64,000 nucleotides of DNA from Ecdyonurus torrentis. Its lineage: Eukaryota > Arthropoda > Insecta > Ephemeroptera > Heptageniidae. This document shows positions 9,640-22,812 of the stretch, piece by piece. Made by a program: the position numbers and the translations under genes. The stretch spans positions 62,001 to 126,000 of the forward strand of contig CASGGR010000105.1 in the NCBI GenBank assembly GCA_949318235.1. The letters run 5' to 3'. Under the pieces are notes generated by a model. It had not been told where the DNA came from. It saw only the letters and a list, made by a program, of their open reading frames with translations, and searched no databases. Position 1 is the first letter of the stretch. Each line of letters opens with the position of its first letter.

Positions 9640-9901
9640 GTGGTATGTGCCCTGGCTAAAGGTATTATTCCTATTGTGACTCCTGACCTCTGGGTCACCT
9701 GGGTCAAGATCATTGAAGGTCAAGGTCACAGAGTGCCGGCCAGGCCCCTCACTCTGCCAGACCCCGCCCACTTCCTGCCTAGAGTGAAAGACATTACGTT
9801 GAACGGCTACCAAGTCTCCTTTGCTGTGAACCCTCAGCGACGTACGTTGTTCGCTGGTAAGACGTTCGTGTTTGTGAGTCGCAAGCAGTTGTTGAGGATG
9901 T
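9640..9901 (+). pseudogene. NBN: NBN exon 5, unit B, 3'-truncated
   Basis: As in unit A, but with an in-frame 3-base insertion giving KGIIPIV and a Gly-to-Arg change (VSRKQ). Ends at the same breakpoint in the codon after RM, with no donor. Confidence 0.82.
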
Positions 9902-10121
9902 CTTTTTTAACCTCTTTTAGGAACCTCTTTTATACTTCATTATACAAAAATAAACACACTCTAAAAAATGATGCATTAGTTGCGAATCCAAACTTATTTA
10001 AGATATACACGTTTAAGTTAATATGAAGAGCTAAAAATACATTTTAGTAGTTTTTTTTTAATAAAAGCTATTTTAAATTAAAATAGCTTCAAAAAAGTTT
10101 TTTAGCTATTTTTAATAACAT

Positions 10122-10702
10122 CCCAGTAAACCATATTATACGGAAATATACATGGCAAGTACTTTTTATTATAAAACTACGTGAAAAGTACATGCCCTCA
10201 GATTTCTGCATGTGCTTTTCATGTAGTTTACAAAAATGTAACTGAAATGTATTTGACATGTACATGAACAAAGCTTTTAAGAAAGTGCTTGCAAAGTGAT
10301 TTTTTATTTTTACTTGCATGCACTTCACAAGTACATGCAGTGCCAACCAATCAGAAGCGAGTAAAAAATAAAGAGAAAGATAAATATATGTTTTATCTCT
10401 ATCTTCTATATCATGCGACTATGGCTCAGTGGTAGAGTCTAGGTCTCATGATCGGATGGTCAGAGGTTCGATCCCGAGTGCCGGCTAGGTTGGCAATTGA
10501 GGGGAATAAACTTTTTATATATAATAAAAAATTATAAGTGAAGGAAAAGTGCTTGCAAAGCAGAAAGTACTTGCCAAGTACATGACCCAGAGTGGCACTC
10601 TTACATGGGTCAAGTACTTGTAGCAAGAGCCAGAAAAGTACTTGCAGGAAATCAAGAAATGTACTGGAAAAGTACTTTCCGTGTAAAGTGTGGTTTACTG
10701 GG
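10122..10702. mobile_element. Non-autonomous DNA element with CCCAGTAAACCA ends
   Basis: Present only in unit B, so its boundaries are exact from the empty sites in A, C and D. Inverted ends CCCAGTAAACCA / TGGTTTACTGGG, 581 bp, flanked by AT on both sides where the empty site in A has one AT. The interior is rich in AGTACTT and AAGTACATG words and includes a tRNA-like stretch. It has no transposase-like reading frame. The superfamily is uncertain; the 2-bp target and end sequence do not match one I can name. Confidence 0.8.
10415..10490 (+). ncRNA. tRNA-like, SINE-type promoter region
   Basis: TGGCTCAGTGGTAGAG resembles a polymerase III A box and GGTTCGATCCC is a perfect B box, about 33 bp apart. 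The anticodon region (CTCATGA) could read CAT but the anticodon and acceptor stems do not pair well, so I take it for a tRNA-derived SINE head inside the element at 10122-10702 and not a working tRNA gene. Confidence 0.55.
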
Positions 10703-11949
10703 ATGCTAAAATGCAATATACTCATAATTTTAATAACTTAAAATTAAAAGTTATTTATCACAAACGAGTTAACTAAAGTACATGTCTGCATCTAATAATA
10801 ATAATACTAATGTTAGCTCATTTTTCGTCCAATTTGTTTAGTATAGCATACCACTTTAAACAACAGGAACTATGTATGTATGTATATTATTTTTCAGGAT
10901 TTTTTTTTTATGTATATGACCCATCCACCGAGTACACGTGTGTCTCATGCCTTATTATTAGCGTGGAATTAACGTAACTTAAAACTCACTGCTACTAACG
11001 CAATGTAAGTGTGACAATTTGACGATTTGAAACAAAAGTCACATTTGCTTACCATTCATGATACAATTTGTTAATTTTTGTAAACTAAAGGCAGACAAGA
11101 GCCGGGATTTCATTTCTCACAAAAATACGATTTTGTTACAAATTTCAGCGTTTTGAATATAAAATATGACTTTTTCAATAATTAAAGCAGCTACTTCACA
11201 TGAAATCATTATTAATTACCTTCTAATATCATTAAATTATTATATTTTGCCTTCAAATTCATGTTTGTGAGTTCAAAGAGCCGCCATTGTTGTTAATGTT
11301 ATGATTTGCGATAGTGCTTTGTTTATGTTAAATTAGAGATATTTTCTATTTCAAGAATTTCAAGATTAATGTAATTTTAGTGAACTCGTGCGAGGCTATA
11401 TAGTGTTGGAAAAAATATTAATTTCAAACTTTTGCAAGAAATTTGGGGTCAGTATTTAAATGATTTACAACTAAATGGCATATTTGTAACCTTTCCATAT
11501 TTTCAAAATTGTTATAATAGTATTTTGAAGAACACGAAAATTTCATTTTATAGCTAGCCTCGCAAACAAGGTACAGTAAAATCCTGGTAAAATTAACGCA
11601 AATCTGAATGAAAACAAAACACTAACGAAATACGAAATTCACATACACAAAATGGCGGCAGCCTATGGTACATGTAACTTCGTGTTGCATGATATGGTGC
11701 AAAAATATTAGAATTTGTTGATTTTAGCAGGTAATTATAAATTAACTTATGTTATTTAGCTGCTTTAAATACTGAGCTAATGATTTTTTACTTGCAGAAA
11801 GCTGAAATCTACTGCAAAATTGCATTTTTACGAGAAACTACAATCCCGCCATTTGTCACCGCCTTCGTGTTTGCAAATACAAAACAAATATTTTTTGTTC
11901 TCTTGTTTTGTTCTTGATTTCGACTTGCTGTCAATAATTTAAGTTCACA

Positions 11950-11977
11950 ATGTGGTCCTTACATTGCACCTCAAACA
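11950..11977 (+). CDS. NBN: NBN exon 1 coding part, unit B
   Basis: Identical to unit A: ATG, MWSLHCTSN, GTGAGT donor, phase 1. No exon 2 follows in this unit. Confidence 0.68.
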
Positions 11978-13216
11978 GTGAGTATCAATTTATATCTGTA
12001 ATTAACCTAGTACATATGTATAGTTAGCAAGGGTGAAATCTGATCGTTTGTTTTTGTTCGAAATATTCGTGCTCCGTGCCAACGGACCGGTAATGTTTTA
12101 ATTGTTATTATTATTGTGATTTTTCTAGTTTGACCGATGCATAGGGTAAAAGTTGACGCCATATGTACGCACGAAGTCATTTGGGAAAATGAATCAATTT
12201 GACAGTTTAAAATGTACAGTCAACCGGGGACCGGGGTGACTTTGAACACCCATTTATCTCTACTTTGGGCACTCATTTCAAAATTTTGAAAGGTGTCATT
12301 AAGATCAAAAACATAAGAAAAAAAATACTTATGTAATAAAATTGATGACTCCTCTGTATCTTCCCAAATAAAATTCAATGACTGCCAAAGAGTATGTATG
12401 TATACTGCGAAACCTGCAGCTCTTTAAAGTAATAACATATAATAATGATGTGTCCAAAAATGCATTTTTACCTAGGTCTACGTTATTGTGTAATGTAGGA
12501 CAAATTGATGTACTTAATGAATCGTTCAATTATTATTTTGATGTGGTCAAACATTTTTACATTATGTCATAAGATGAACTTGACTTATACGCAAATGTAA
12601 TGCACATTTTGTGGTGCAAGAATACATGGTTAGCTATTCTTTCATCATTGATTTTTACGTTTATAAAATATTTATACGGCTACAGTGTACTAAAATAATT
12701 TATACAAAGATAAGCGTAACTCCAGCGGGTGTAAGTTGTACTTGTGACATAGGTTCAAGGTCGCTGTGACGGCTTTTGCTCTCAGCACATTAATAATTAA
12801 AAATTTGAGATCGCATTTTCTGGAGGTTTACTAACGCAGTGATCACTATTAAGGATTAACCTCAGACCTAGCAAAAGCAAAATATCTCAAAATTGGTTCA
12901 ATAACTTTTTTTTAAAACTTTAAGGGGTTTAAAAAATGTCATGATCTACGAGCTCCAGTTAACAGAATATTCAAACAATATTTGTGACTCGAGATAATTA
13001 GGATTAAAATTTGCATATAATTAGCATTGTGTTTTTGTTTTTTCAATTTTAAAAGATTTTGGTTCGATAACTTTTTTTGAAACTTTCTGAATATTTTCAA
13101 TTTATTCCCGCGTGGGCTAATTGCCAAAGGTTTACGTCACAAGTTTTTACGCGGAGTGTACCGTGGCAATAAGATAGCAAGCGCAGTATACTAACACATG
13201 TACATGTTTATCACAG
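11978..13216 (+). other. NBN intron region without exon 2, unit B
   Basis: Matches unit A 1723-2961. No coding exon seen. Confidence 0.6.
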
Positions 13217-13383
13217 GAAAACCCAGCTGTACTTCCCACCGTAGAGCTAACGGACACAGACTCCAAATACGGGACCTACCTCAACACCAGCATAGAGAAC
13301 GGAGTTGCCATGAACAAGAGCCACGCCTTCTTGCTGCGACATGGCTACAGAGTTAGGTTTGGCAAGCAGTGGAACATCTGGAG
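13217..13383 (+). CDS. NBN: NBN exon 3 (FHA C-half), unit B
   Basis: Same protein and splice sites as the unit A exon at 2962, including SKYGTYLN. Intact on its own, but the unit lacks exon 2. Confidence 0.86.
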
Positions 13384-13715
13384 GTGAGAGTTCAACATCA
13401 CAAATATTTAAGACAGTTGTGACACACTTGGAGGGGAAATAGTCAAAATCACAACTATATTGTAGCATTTAATGTTTCTATTATATTTATATACATTAAG
13501 GTACTAATTTAACATTGTAGAAGCTTCTTGTTAGTGTGTTTGTGAGAAAACTACTGCACTGAGGTCACAAATATTTAAATGTGGAATACTAGACATACTT
13601 TTACGTGTTTTAAGACAGTAAAATGTACTAATTTAACATTGTAGAAGCCTCTTGTTAGTGTGTTTGTGAGAAAACTACTGCACTGAGGTCACAAATATTT
13701 AAATGTTACTTTCAG

Positions 13716-13878
13716 GTTGCAGTATCGACCCCTGGTGGTGCTAGTGGTGAACATGGAGGGTGACCCCAGAAGTTTGAAGGTCAGGGATAATGTCCTCAAG
13801 CTTGGAGGTCATGTGGTGACCTCTTGGTCGTCCAAGGTCACGCATGTTACTATGCCATCAATCAAGATGACGGTCAAG
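13716..13878 (+). CDS. NBN: NBN exon 4 (BRCT1 N-half), unit B
   Basis: Identical to unit A 3461-3623, donor GTGGGT. The next full exon downstream on the strand is the borealin exon at 15312, not NBN exon 5. Confidence 0.88.
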
Positions 13879-14172
13879 GTGGGTGGTTTAATTTAGCAAG
13901 TTAACATTAACTTGTATACTACTAATGAATGTAATCAATATTGATTGATGTTAGCAGCTTCAGTAGCCAGTTCAATGTAATCAGCTCGTCACCAGGATTA
14001 ATTCAAAATTACAAGAAAAAAGAAACAAAAACTGGCTAAAAACGAAAAAAAGAAAAGAAAAAAAAGCAATATTTATATCATATTGATTAAATTTACTCAG
14101 TGGAATTTCATCTCATTCTTTGTTTTCTCTCTCTCTCTCTCTATTTTTCTTTTCTTTCTTTCTTTCTTTCTT

Positions 14173-14210
<38 letters not shown>

Positions 14211-14380
14211 TGCTGACTTGGCCCACGGTGGCCCACTTTTGCCACGGCCCATCGAGAAATCCTTGAAATCTTGGCGCCCAATCCGTCCATGCATTACGGC
14301 CTAGTGTAACCATGCATTATTTACCTTTGGAAAAACACAAAAGCTGTAACGTTTTTTATTTCATCTTATCACCGTACTTC

Positions 14381-14413
<33 letters not shown>

Positions 14414-15311
14414 ATGCAAATAAACTGTACATGAAAATTTAACCCAACCCCTTTATGGAAAGCAATCTTTCACAAAATAAATAAATAAATAGACTAATAA
14501 GCTCATAAATAGAAATAATAATAAATAAATAAACAAACAAATAAATGAATAAATAAATAAACGAATAAACTCATAAATAAGAATAATAAATAAATAAAGT
14601 AATGCAAAGAGCGCACAGTTTATGCTTATAATATTTACTTTGAAAGCACCGAGCGTTTCGTAAGATTAGTTGATTCCAAAAAAAACTTTCAAACTTTTTC
14701 CCACAGATTTAGCAACGCGCAACGGTGCAACAGCTCCGCGCAATATTGGTTGCGCCCCACTCTGAATATTCTGAGATATGAAATGAGGGGAACGTTTCCC
14801 CTGACTTGTTTTAGTGTGACTCATAACTGCTAAGACATTTTCTTAACACCCTCAAAACACCACAAAAGAAAAATAATAAAAATTATTGTGATACATATTT
14901 TTACTGCTCTCATTATAGTCCACATGATGAACGTATAAAAAATAGGGTAAATAGGTAGCATTTACTAGTCCTTTAACTACCATAGCTGATTGTTATTTTA
15001 GGGGCAATTACGAACAGGGCTTTTATGAACAGCATTACTGTTTTATTTGCTATATACAAAAAAAAGTACTGTACATTCTTAATTGTTATTTTTTTTTTTT
15101 TTTTTTTTTTTATGATTTAAGATAGAAATAAACTTAAAATATCACAATACAATTTTTATGTCATAATTATATTTGTTTGTGTGTGTGTTTTTTATTTTTG
15201 TCATTAAAATTGTGAATAATTGATTGTCATTTTAGTAGAAGGAATTAACAGGGCTTATATGTTTGTTAATTGCATTTTAATCCCAATAAATTACTAATAC
15301 GTTCTCTTTAG
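13879..15311 (+). other. Unit B spacer before borealin exons
   Basis: Same content as 3624-5055: half hairpin repeat, (TTTC)n/poly(T), GC-richer block, GA and AAAT repeats. No exon seen. Confidence 0.55.
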
Positions 15312-15463
15312 ATTTGCTTTGTGTAAAGTTGTGCACCTCACACACACAAATGTATTTGAATAATGTGGCGAACTTTGATGTTCCAGACTGCTGTTTATGT
15401 GAAGTTTCTGTGCTGGGAGAGTGTAAAGACCACGGCAGACCTTTCAGATTGTTTAGCACTCCA
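15312..15463 (+). CDS. Borealin-associated exon a, unit B
   Basis: Identical to the unit A copy at 5056; ends FRLFSTP at a GTAAGT donor. Confidence 0.48.
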
Positions 15464-15574
15464 GTAAGTATGTATAGCGTGTATTTATATCTATCTAGCT
15501 ATGTTAGTCAACACTAATAGTCTAGTCGTCTGCTAGCAATCTAAAGTCTTCGTAATTGCAACAGTTTTTTAATA

Positions 15575-15607
<33 letters not shown>

Positions 15608-15680
15608 TTTAATTTTAAATTGTTGAAATTTGACTAATACTTTTTATAGGAGGGTCTTGATGGTTATGTTTGACTTTCAG

Positions 15681-15874
15681 CTTCGTCGCACCAAGACGAC
15701 TGAGGCGTCGCCTGCAGAGAACCTTCAGTCTCCCAACATCTCCACTCCAGCACACAACGTCGTTCATCTCGTACCAACTTGGCCAAGGCATTCAACCAGG
15801 CTGAGCAGCCTGAACCTGAGGTTCAACCTGAGCAGATCAACCCTGAACCTGACAACCAACTTGTGTTGCGCAAG
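15681..15874 (+). CDS. CDCA8: Borealin exon b, unit B (frame conflict)
   Basis: Identical to unit A 5431-5624, including the TGA in the frame that must join exon c. That two copies share the conflict argues against a random read error in one of them. Confidence 0.48.
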
Positions 15875-16366
15875 GTGAGACAGACAGTATGGTACAGTGT
15901 TGTACAATACTGTACTGTATGTACACACACTATTATGTATGTACGTACATACAGTATTGTACTTTACGCTCTCGATTTTATGAAATCGCAAGGGACCTAG
16001 AAAATGGTAATTTCACTAAATTGAGAGTTAACTGTATATGCAACTCACAACAAAACCTAACCCATTTCTCCTTGTGCTATTGTGAGGTATGAAAACTGCA
16101 TTAAAACAAAATACTGCATACACGATGAGGACACAACTTGATCCAAAGTTATGTTTCTCATTTGTTTTTTCTTGAACATATTTAAAAATAATAGCACATA
16201 AGATATTTTCACACATAAACATATGGTCAGGTAGTTCACTCCTGAGCATATAACATTGAACTAATAGGTACAGTGATTAGAACACGTCAACAAATCACAT
16301 TTGCTATATCGTAACTGTTGTAATATTTAACATTTATTTATTAACACTTTGCTGTTTTGTTTGCAG

Positions 16367-16549
16367 AGTGTACTGGAGCACGAGGCTCGTATTGTCCTGA
16401 CCAAGTTTGATCCCTCAAAACCAATCAACCCAGCACGCTGGCCCATGGCTGACGAAGTGTCAGTGTCTCTCCGAGGCAGCCCCTTCGTCGCTCCTGCCTC
16501 GAGCACTGCCAGCACAGTCAACCTCAACATTCCACTGCAGAATGGCAAG
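16367..16549 (+). CDS. CDCA8: Borealin exon c, unit B
   Basis: Same as 6117-6299 with one substitution (RGSPFVAP). Phase 0 at both ends. Confidence 0.66.
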
Positions 16550-16742
16550 GTAGGCAGAATATTGTCAAGTCCAGTCTTCCTGGGGCAATTCTTAATGATA
16601 AAATAAAAAGGAAACCAGCAGTAGTCTTACATAATAGTGAAGAAAATAAATTTAAAGAAGCATAAAACATCGTGCTTAACGACGCCCAAAGATCGATGTC
16701 CAAACAAAATGGTTTCAAATTTCGTTTAAATTTGTTTTTCAG

Positions 16743-16910
16743 GTACTTGCGATCCTGCCTAAACCAATGGGGCATGTGTCCCACTTGCCAGAGATGAGTG
16801 AGGAATTCTTGGAGCAGCTGAACACCATTGAGGCCAACATTGGCATTGTGAAGCGACTGTGTCTGCAGCAGCGCACAATGCCTGCTCTCACACCCAGGGC
16901 CAGGAACTAG
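16743..16910 (+). CDS. CDCA8: Borealin last exon d, unit B
   Basis: Identical to unit A: VLAILPKPMG through the C-terminal helix to RARN and TAG, with the same stop-spanning minisatellite following. Confidence 0.66.
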   Translation, partial: VLAILPKPMGHVSHLPEMSEEFLEQLNTIEANIGIVKRLCLQQRTMPALTPRARN

Positions 16911-17010
16911 CCTCACTCAGCCTGCTCTCACACCCAGGGCCAGGAACTAGCCTCACTCACACCCTGGGCCAGGAACTAGCCTCACTCAGCCTGTTCTCAC
17001 ACCCAGCGGG

Positions 17011-19397
17011 AGAGCTAAACTATTTCCTTGCCTATTGTAGGATACATCTGAACTATTTCCTTGCCTAATTATTACTACGATCATTATTATTTCTTTGTTA
17101 AACAAAGCATGCAGACTGTGTAATTATTAAAAGTTAAGTGTTTTAGTTTAATTGTTATTTTTAAGTCATTAAAAACTCACTAAACGTCTTTCATTCATCT
17201 TTTTACTTGTACGTCATCTTAATTGTATCAAACTAATTTTAATTTAATATATTATATTGACATCTGTATTGACATCCACTGATTTCTTTTTGTATTTTTA
17301 ATAATTTCATGTTGAGGTTTATTGAAAAGTAACAAATTTGTAATATTAAATAAAAATGAACATGAAAATTAATATTGGGGGGATGGGTTATATTGTGAAT
17401 ATACTGTATATAAAAAAACACGTAAAATTCACAACTTTTGTCTTTCTCGCCTTTTATTATTATTATATTTTTATTCACTCCAATTTGATAATAGCAACAT
17501 TTTGTGTTTTATTTGCATTCTATTTCCTTGATCCATTCCATGTTAATAATGTGCAATGTGCATACATAAAACTTGTGAATATGTTCTCGTAATGTTTAAA
17601 AATTTGTTTTTTTATATCTTAAGTAACTAATAAATAATAATGTTTAATGAAAACTACTTTTGTACATTTCTCAAAAATATAAAAAAATAAAATCGTAAGT
17701 TTTGTTAATGCATATAAGATACGTATAGGACATATAAGGACAGAGGACAGCAATAGCGGAAGTAAGATAACGATCGTGTGGATATAACACATATTTTTGT
17801 GTTGTAAAAATTTCGGAGAGTGCAGGTGCAGTTATATATGATTTTAGTTTATTGAATGAATAAAAAAACTATGTATTTATATAATTTATACTATGGTGTA
17901 TTATTATATAATCGTGTGACAATTGTTAATAATTGCTCATACTTATAAATTGCAAATTTTCGTAAATAAATTAGGCCTATATTGTACGATTTCTGTTTTA
18001 TAAACAATTTTTTTTTCTTCTTTCTTTTGTATCAATTAATAACGTATGATATTTCAATACTAAAATATTATATTAAAAATTGCTAAATAAAATACAAGTA
18101 TTTGATTCACAACAAACAAATTTGCATTACATTGCAAATAATTGTGTTCTTTATGTTTTGAATAATAATAATATATTATATATAAATAATATTTTAATGC
18201 ATAATAATAAAGAGGTAGTTCTGCAGAATTAGAATTAATTCGGAGCTTAGAATAGAGAAAATTTTGTAACCCAGGACAAAATTAAATTTCTAAAGTGGCT
18301 CCTAATTGCTCTTAATTTAGAAAGCTAGTTCTTTTAATTATGAGCATTTTTATTAATAAAAATAAGGCTCAGATATTTAAATACATTGAGAGTTGAAAAG
18401 TATCGTGATTTTGGTTTGAGTTTTGCAGGCATTCAATGGAGACTTTAATGATCGAAGTTCAAATTGTTAATTAATGTGAAAATTAAGTTAATTATTAAAA
18501 ATTCAAAGTTGTGACAACTAAAATCATTGTTTTAGAGAACACGCCACTGAACTATCGTGTTGTTTTGCAAAGATTTGCAATTTCCTAGCTTTTCACTTTT
18601 CAATATATATAAATACAAATTCCTCCCTTGTAAATTAAAATTCGAAGACTTAAAGGGCAGTTCTGTGATCAGAAGATCAAGAGCTTTCCAATGATGTGCA
18701 TGTTATTAGGATTCGCGTCCGAAAGTTTCAAGGTCACAAAAACAAGCAAGGCTAACCCCTTCTTTGTTTTTTTGGCTGAAATATTTTTTGTCAAGAAACC
18801 AATGGACATGCACATTGTTAGAAAGCCCTTGAACTGCTGATTACAGAACTGCCCTTAAATCTTCAATTAACCCCTTGGTTAACAAGTTATTAATGAAAAA
18901 CAATTTATGTAAAATTTTGAAAAAATTGAGTTAGACGTGATTTATTACTAATAAAGGTACGTAGAGTACGAATCTCAGGTTCATTTTAAATATCAGTCCT
19001 TATTTGTAAATTTAGCGGGGTGTGAAGTTGTTCAGTTTTAGAGTATCCTGCGAGCTAGGCAACTTGTCGTGCATCAATGCTCAACCAGTTGCCTAACTTA
19101 CAGGGGACTTCCAAAAAGTAGTTTTATATTGTTTCAATTTCATATTTAGTGAGTGGTTAGCTCGTCAGTTACCAGACTCCCTATTACTACCATATTTCAG
19201 TTCTTCTTTCTTTTCTTTAGTATTGTAAGTGGGTTATAAAAATAATTAAGTCATTTTTTTTCCGATAAAATTTATTTTTATTTCATTCTTAAATTTCATT
19301 TTTTTTTTACATTGATACATTGATATTTCACTAAAAACATAATTAAAATTTTTTAATTTATGCCAAACAATAATAAAACAGTTTTTTTTGACGTGCA
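17011..19397 (+). other. Unit B gene-free AT-rich stretch
   Basis: Matches 6761-9152. Contains the TTAA-flanked MITE at 18650-18858. No exon seen. Confidence 0.6.
18650..18858. mobile_element. MITE with TTAA ends, unit B
   Basis: Copy of the unit A element at 8400-8608, ends AAGGGCAGTTCTGT / ACAGAACTGCCCTT with TTAA flanks. Confidence 0.75.
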
Positions 19398-19534
<137 letters not shown>

Positions 19535-19693
19535 CAGTATCGACCCCTGGTGGTGCTCGTGGTGAACATGGAGGGTGACCCCAGAAGTTTGAAGGTCAGG
19601 GACAATGTCCTCAAGCTTGGAGGTCATGTGGTGACCTCTTGGTCTTCCAAGGTCACCCATGTTACCATGCCATCAATCAAGATGACGGTGAAG
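19535..19693 (+). pseudogene. NBN: NBN exon 4' (5'-truncated), unit B/C junction
   Basis: As at 9209 but with the normal GGT codon and one more synonymous change (ACC for ACT). Same five synonymous differences from exon 4, same missing acceptor. Confidence 0.8.
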
Positions 19694-19965
19694 GTGGGTG
19701 GTTTAATTTAGCTAGTTAACATTAACTTTTATACTAATCAAAGTAATCAATATTGATTGATGTAAGCAGCTTCAGTAGCCAGTGCAATGTAATCAGCTCG
19801 TCACCAGGATAACATTGCACTGGCTACTGAAGCTGCTAACATATACAAATAAATATTGATTGATGCTAGCAGCTTCTTATTTAATTTAATATTTCATAAT
19901 TAACTTATTGAAAATATTGATAGATTATTTCTAATATCTAAAATATATTGATTTCAATATTCCAG

Positions 19966-20225
19966 GTGGTATGTGCCCTGGCTAAAGGTATTCCTATTGT
20001 GACTCCTGACCTCTGGGTCACCTGGGTCAAGATCATTGAAGGTCAAGGTCACAGAGTGCCGGCCAGGCCCCTCACTCTGCCAGACACCGCCCACTTCCTG
20101 CATAGAGTGAAAGACGTTACGTTGAACGGCTACCAAGTCTCCTTTGCTGTGAACCCTCAGCGACGTACGTTGTTCGCTGGCAAGACGTTCGTGTTTGTGA
20201 GTGGCAAGCAGTTGTTGAGGATGTC
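19966..20225 (+). pseudogene. NBN: NBN exon 5, unit C, 3'-truncated
   Basis: Same truncated exon with changes Pro-to-Thr (LPDTAHF), Pro-to-His (LHRVKD) and Ile-to-Val. Ends at the shared breakpoint without a donor. It lies upstream of the only exon 2, so it cannot serve the unit C gene in the normal order. Confidence 0.82.
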
Positions 20226-21687
20226 TTTTTTAACCTCTTTTAGGAACCTCTTTTATACTTCATTATACAAAAATAAACACACTCTAAAAAATGATGCATT
20301 AGTTGCGAATCCAAACTTATTTAAGATATACACGTTTAAGTTAATATGAGGAGCTAAAAATACATTTTAGTAGTTTTTTTTTTAATAAAAGCTATTTTAA
20401 ATTAAAATAGCTTCAAAAAAGTTTTTTTGCTATTTTTAATAACATGCATGCTAAAATGCAATATACTCATAATTTTAATAACTTAAAATTAAAAGTTATT
20501 TATCACAAACGAGTTAACTAAAGTACATGTCTGCATCTAATAATAATAATACTAATGTTAGCTCATTTTTCGTCCAATTTGTTTAGTATAGCATACCACT
20601 TTAAACAACAGGAACTATGTATGTATGTATATTATTTTTCAGGATTTTTTTTTTATGTATATGACCCATCCACCGAGTACACGTGTGTCTCATGCCTTAT
20701 TATTAGCGTGGAATTAACGTAACTTAAAACTCACTGCTACTAACGCAATGTAAGTGTGACAATTTGACGATTTAAAACAAAAGTCACATTTGCTTACCAT
20801 TCATGATACAATTTGTTAATTTTTGTAAACTAAAGGCAGACAAGAGCCGGGATTTCATTTCTCACAAAAATACGATTTTGTTACAAATTTCAGCGTTTTG
20901 AATATAAAATATGACTTTTTCAATAATTAAAGCAGCTACTTCACATGAAATCATTATTAATTACCTTCTAATATCATTAAATTATTATATTTTGCCTTCA
21001 AATTCATGTTTGTGAGTTCAAAGAGCCGCCATTGTTGTTAATGTTATGATTTGCGATAGTGCTTTGTTTATGTTAAATTAGAGATATTTTCTATTTCAAG
21101 AATTTCAAGATTAATGTAATTTTAGTGAACTCGTGCGAGGCTATATAGTGTTGGAAAAAATATTAATTTCAAACTTTTGCAAGAAATTTGGGGTCAGTAT
21201 TTAAATGATTTACAACTAAATGGCATATTTGTAACCTTTCCATATTTTCAAAATTGTTATAATAGTATTTTGAAGAACAAGAAAATTTCATTTTGTAGCT
21301 AGCCTCGCAAACAAGGTACAGTAAAATCCTGGTAAAATTAACGCAAATCAGAACGAAAACAATACACTAACGAAATTCACATACACAAAATGGCGGCAGC
21401 CTATGGTACATGTAACTTCGTGTTGCATGATATGGTGCAAAAATATTAGAATTTGTTGATTTTAGCAGGTAATTATAAATTAACTTATGTTATTTAGCTG
21501 CTTTAAATTTTGAGCTAATGATTTTTTACTTGCAGAAAGCTGAAATCTACTGCAAAATTGCATTTTTACGAGAAACTACAATCCCGCCACTTGTCACCGC
21601 CTTCGTGTTTGCAAATACAAAACAAATATTTTTTGTTCTCTGGTTTTGTTCTTGATTTCGACTTGCTGTCAGTAATTTAAGTTCACA
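20226..21687 (+). other. Unit C spacer and NBN 5' flank
   Basis: Matches 286-1694. Reads CATGCATGC at 20444 where A has CATGC, a 4-bp difference at the site where unit B carries the CCCAGTAAACCA element. No exon seen. Confidence 0.55.
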
Positions 21688-21715
21688 ATGTGGTCCTTAC
21701 ATTGCACCTCAAACA
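21688..21715 (+). CDS. NBN: NBN exon 1 coding part, unit C
   Basis: ATG, MWSLHCTSN, GTGAGT donor, phase 1. This is the only exon 1 with an exon 2 downstream (22813) in the same unit, so it is the best candidate for the true NBN start. Confidence 0.75.
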
Positions 21716-22684
21716 GTGAGTATCAATTTATATCTGTAATTAACCTAGTACATATGTATAGTTAGCAAGGGTGAAATCTGATCGTTTGTTTTTGTTCGAA
21801 ATATTCGTGCTCCGTGCCAACGGACCGGTAATGTTTTAATTGTTATTATTATTGTGAATTTTCTAGTTTGACCGATGCATAGGGTGTTTGTATTCATACA
21901 AAAGTTGACGCCATATGTACGCACGAAGTCATTTGCGAAAATGAATCAATTTGACAGTTTAAAATGTATACAGTCAACCGGAGTGACTTTGAACACCCAT
22001 TTATCTCTACTTTGGGCACTCATTTCAAAATTTTGAAAGGTGTCATTAAGATCAAAAACATAAGAAAAAAATACTTATGTACTGTTATAAAATTGATGAC
22101 TTCTCTGTATCTTCCCAAATAAAATTCAATGACTGCCAAAGAGTATACTGCGAAACCCGCAGCTCTTTAAAGTAATAACATATAATAATAATGATGTGTC
22201 CAAAAATGCATTTTTACCTAGGTCTACGTTATTGTGTAATGTAGGACAAATTGATGTACTTAATGAATCGTTCAATTATTATAATAATTTATTATTATTT
22301 TGATGTGGTCAAACATTTTTACATTATGTCGTAAGATGAACTTGACTTTTATGTACTCAAATGTAATGCACATTTTGTGGTGCAAGAAAACAGCTAGGCT
22401 TTGCAAATCCTGTTGCACCTCCTTGCGCGTTGCTGCCATGTTTGTGGTGCTTAATATGTACATACATTGCTCAGTTTAGCAAAACTACATAAATTATTTG
22501 TCATAAAAATATAAGTATACTTCGACTGCAAGTATTTTTCTCATATTCTTGTAGCTTTATTAGGAGCTACAATTAAGTCTTAGATTTAGGTTTTAAGTTT
22601 GCTATTAAATATTTAAAAATTATGTTTTTCCTGTGTGGCGTGTGTATTTCTGACCAACAACATGGCGCCTGAGTGCAAGCTGTC

Positions 22685-22685
<1 letters not shown>

Positions 22686-22736
<51 letters not shown>
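22686..22736. repeat. (AT)n microsatellite in NBN intron 1
   Basis: Pure TA dinucleotide run with one C interruption just upstream of exon 2. Confidence 0.95.
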
Positions 22737-22739
<3 letters not shown>

Positions 22740-22812
22740 AATATGTATATATAATTATGTATATTCATATTTAAATGCAATAATATTTTATGTATGTATT
22801 TGTGGTTGACAG

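Larger units (their letters stand above)
9902..11949 (+). other. Unit B spacer and NBN 5' flank
   Basis: Same sequence as 286-1694 apart from the element at 10122-10702 and about 70 bp around 10875-10940 that A has lost. No exon seen. Confidence 0.6.
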
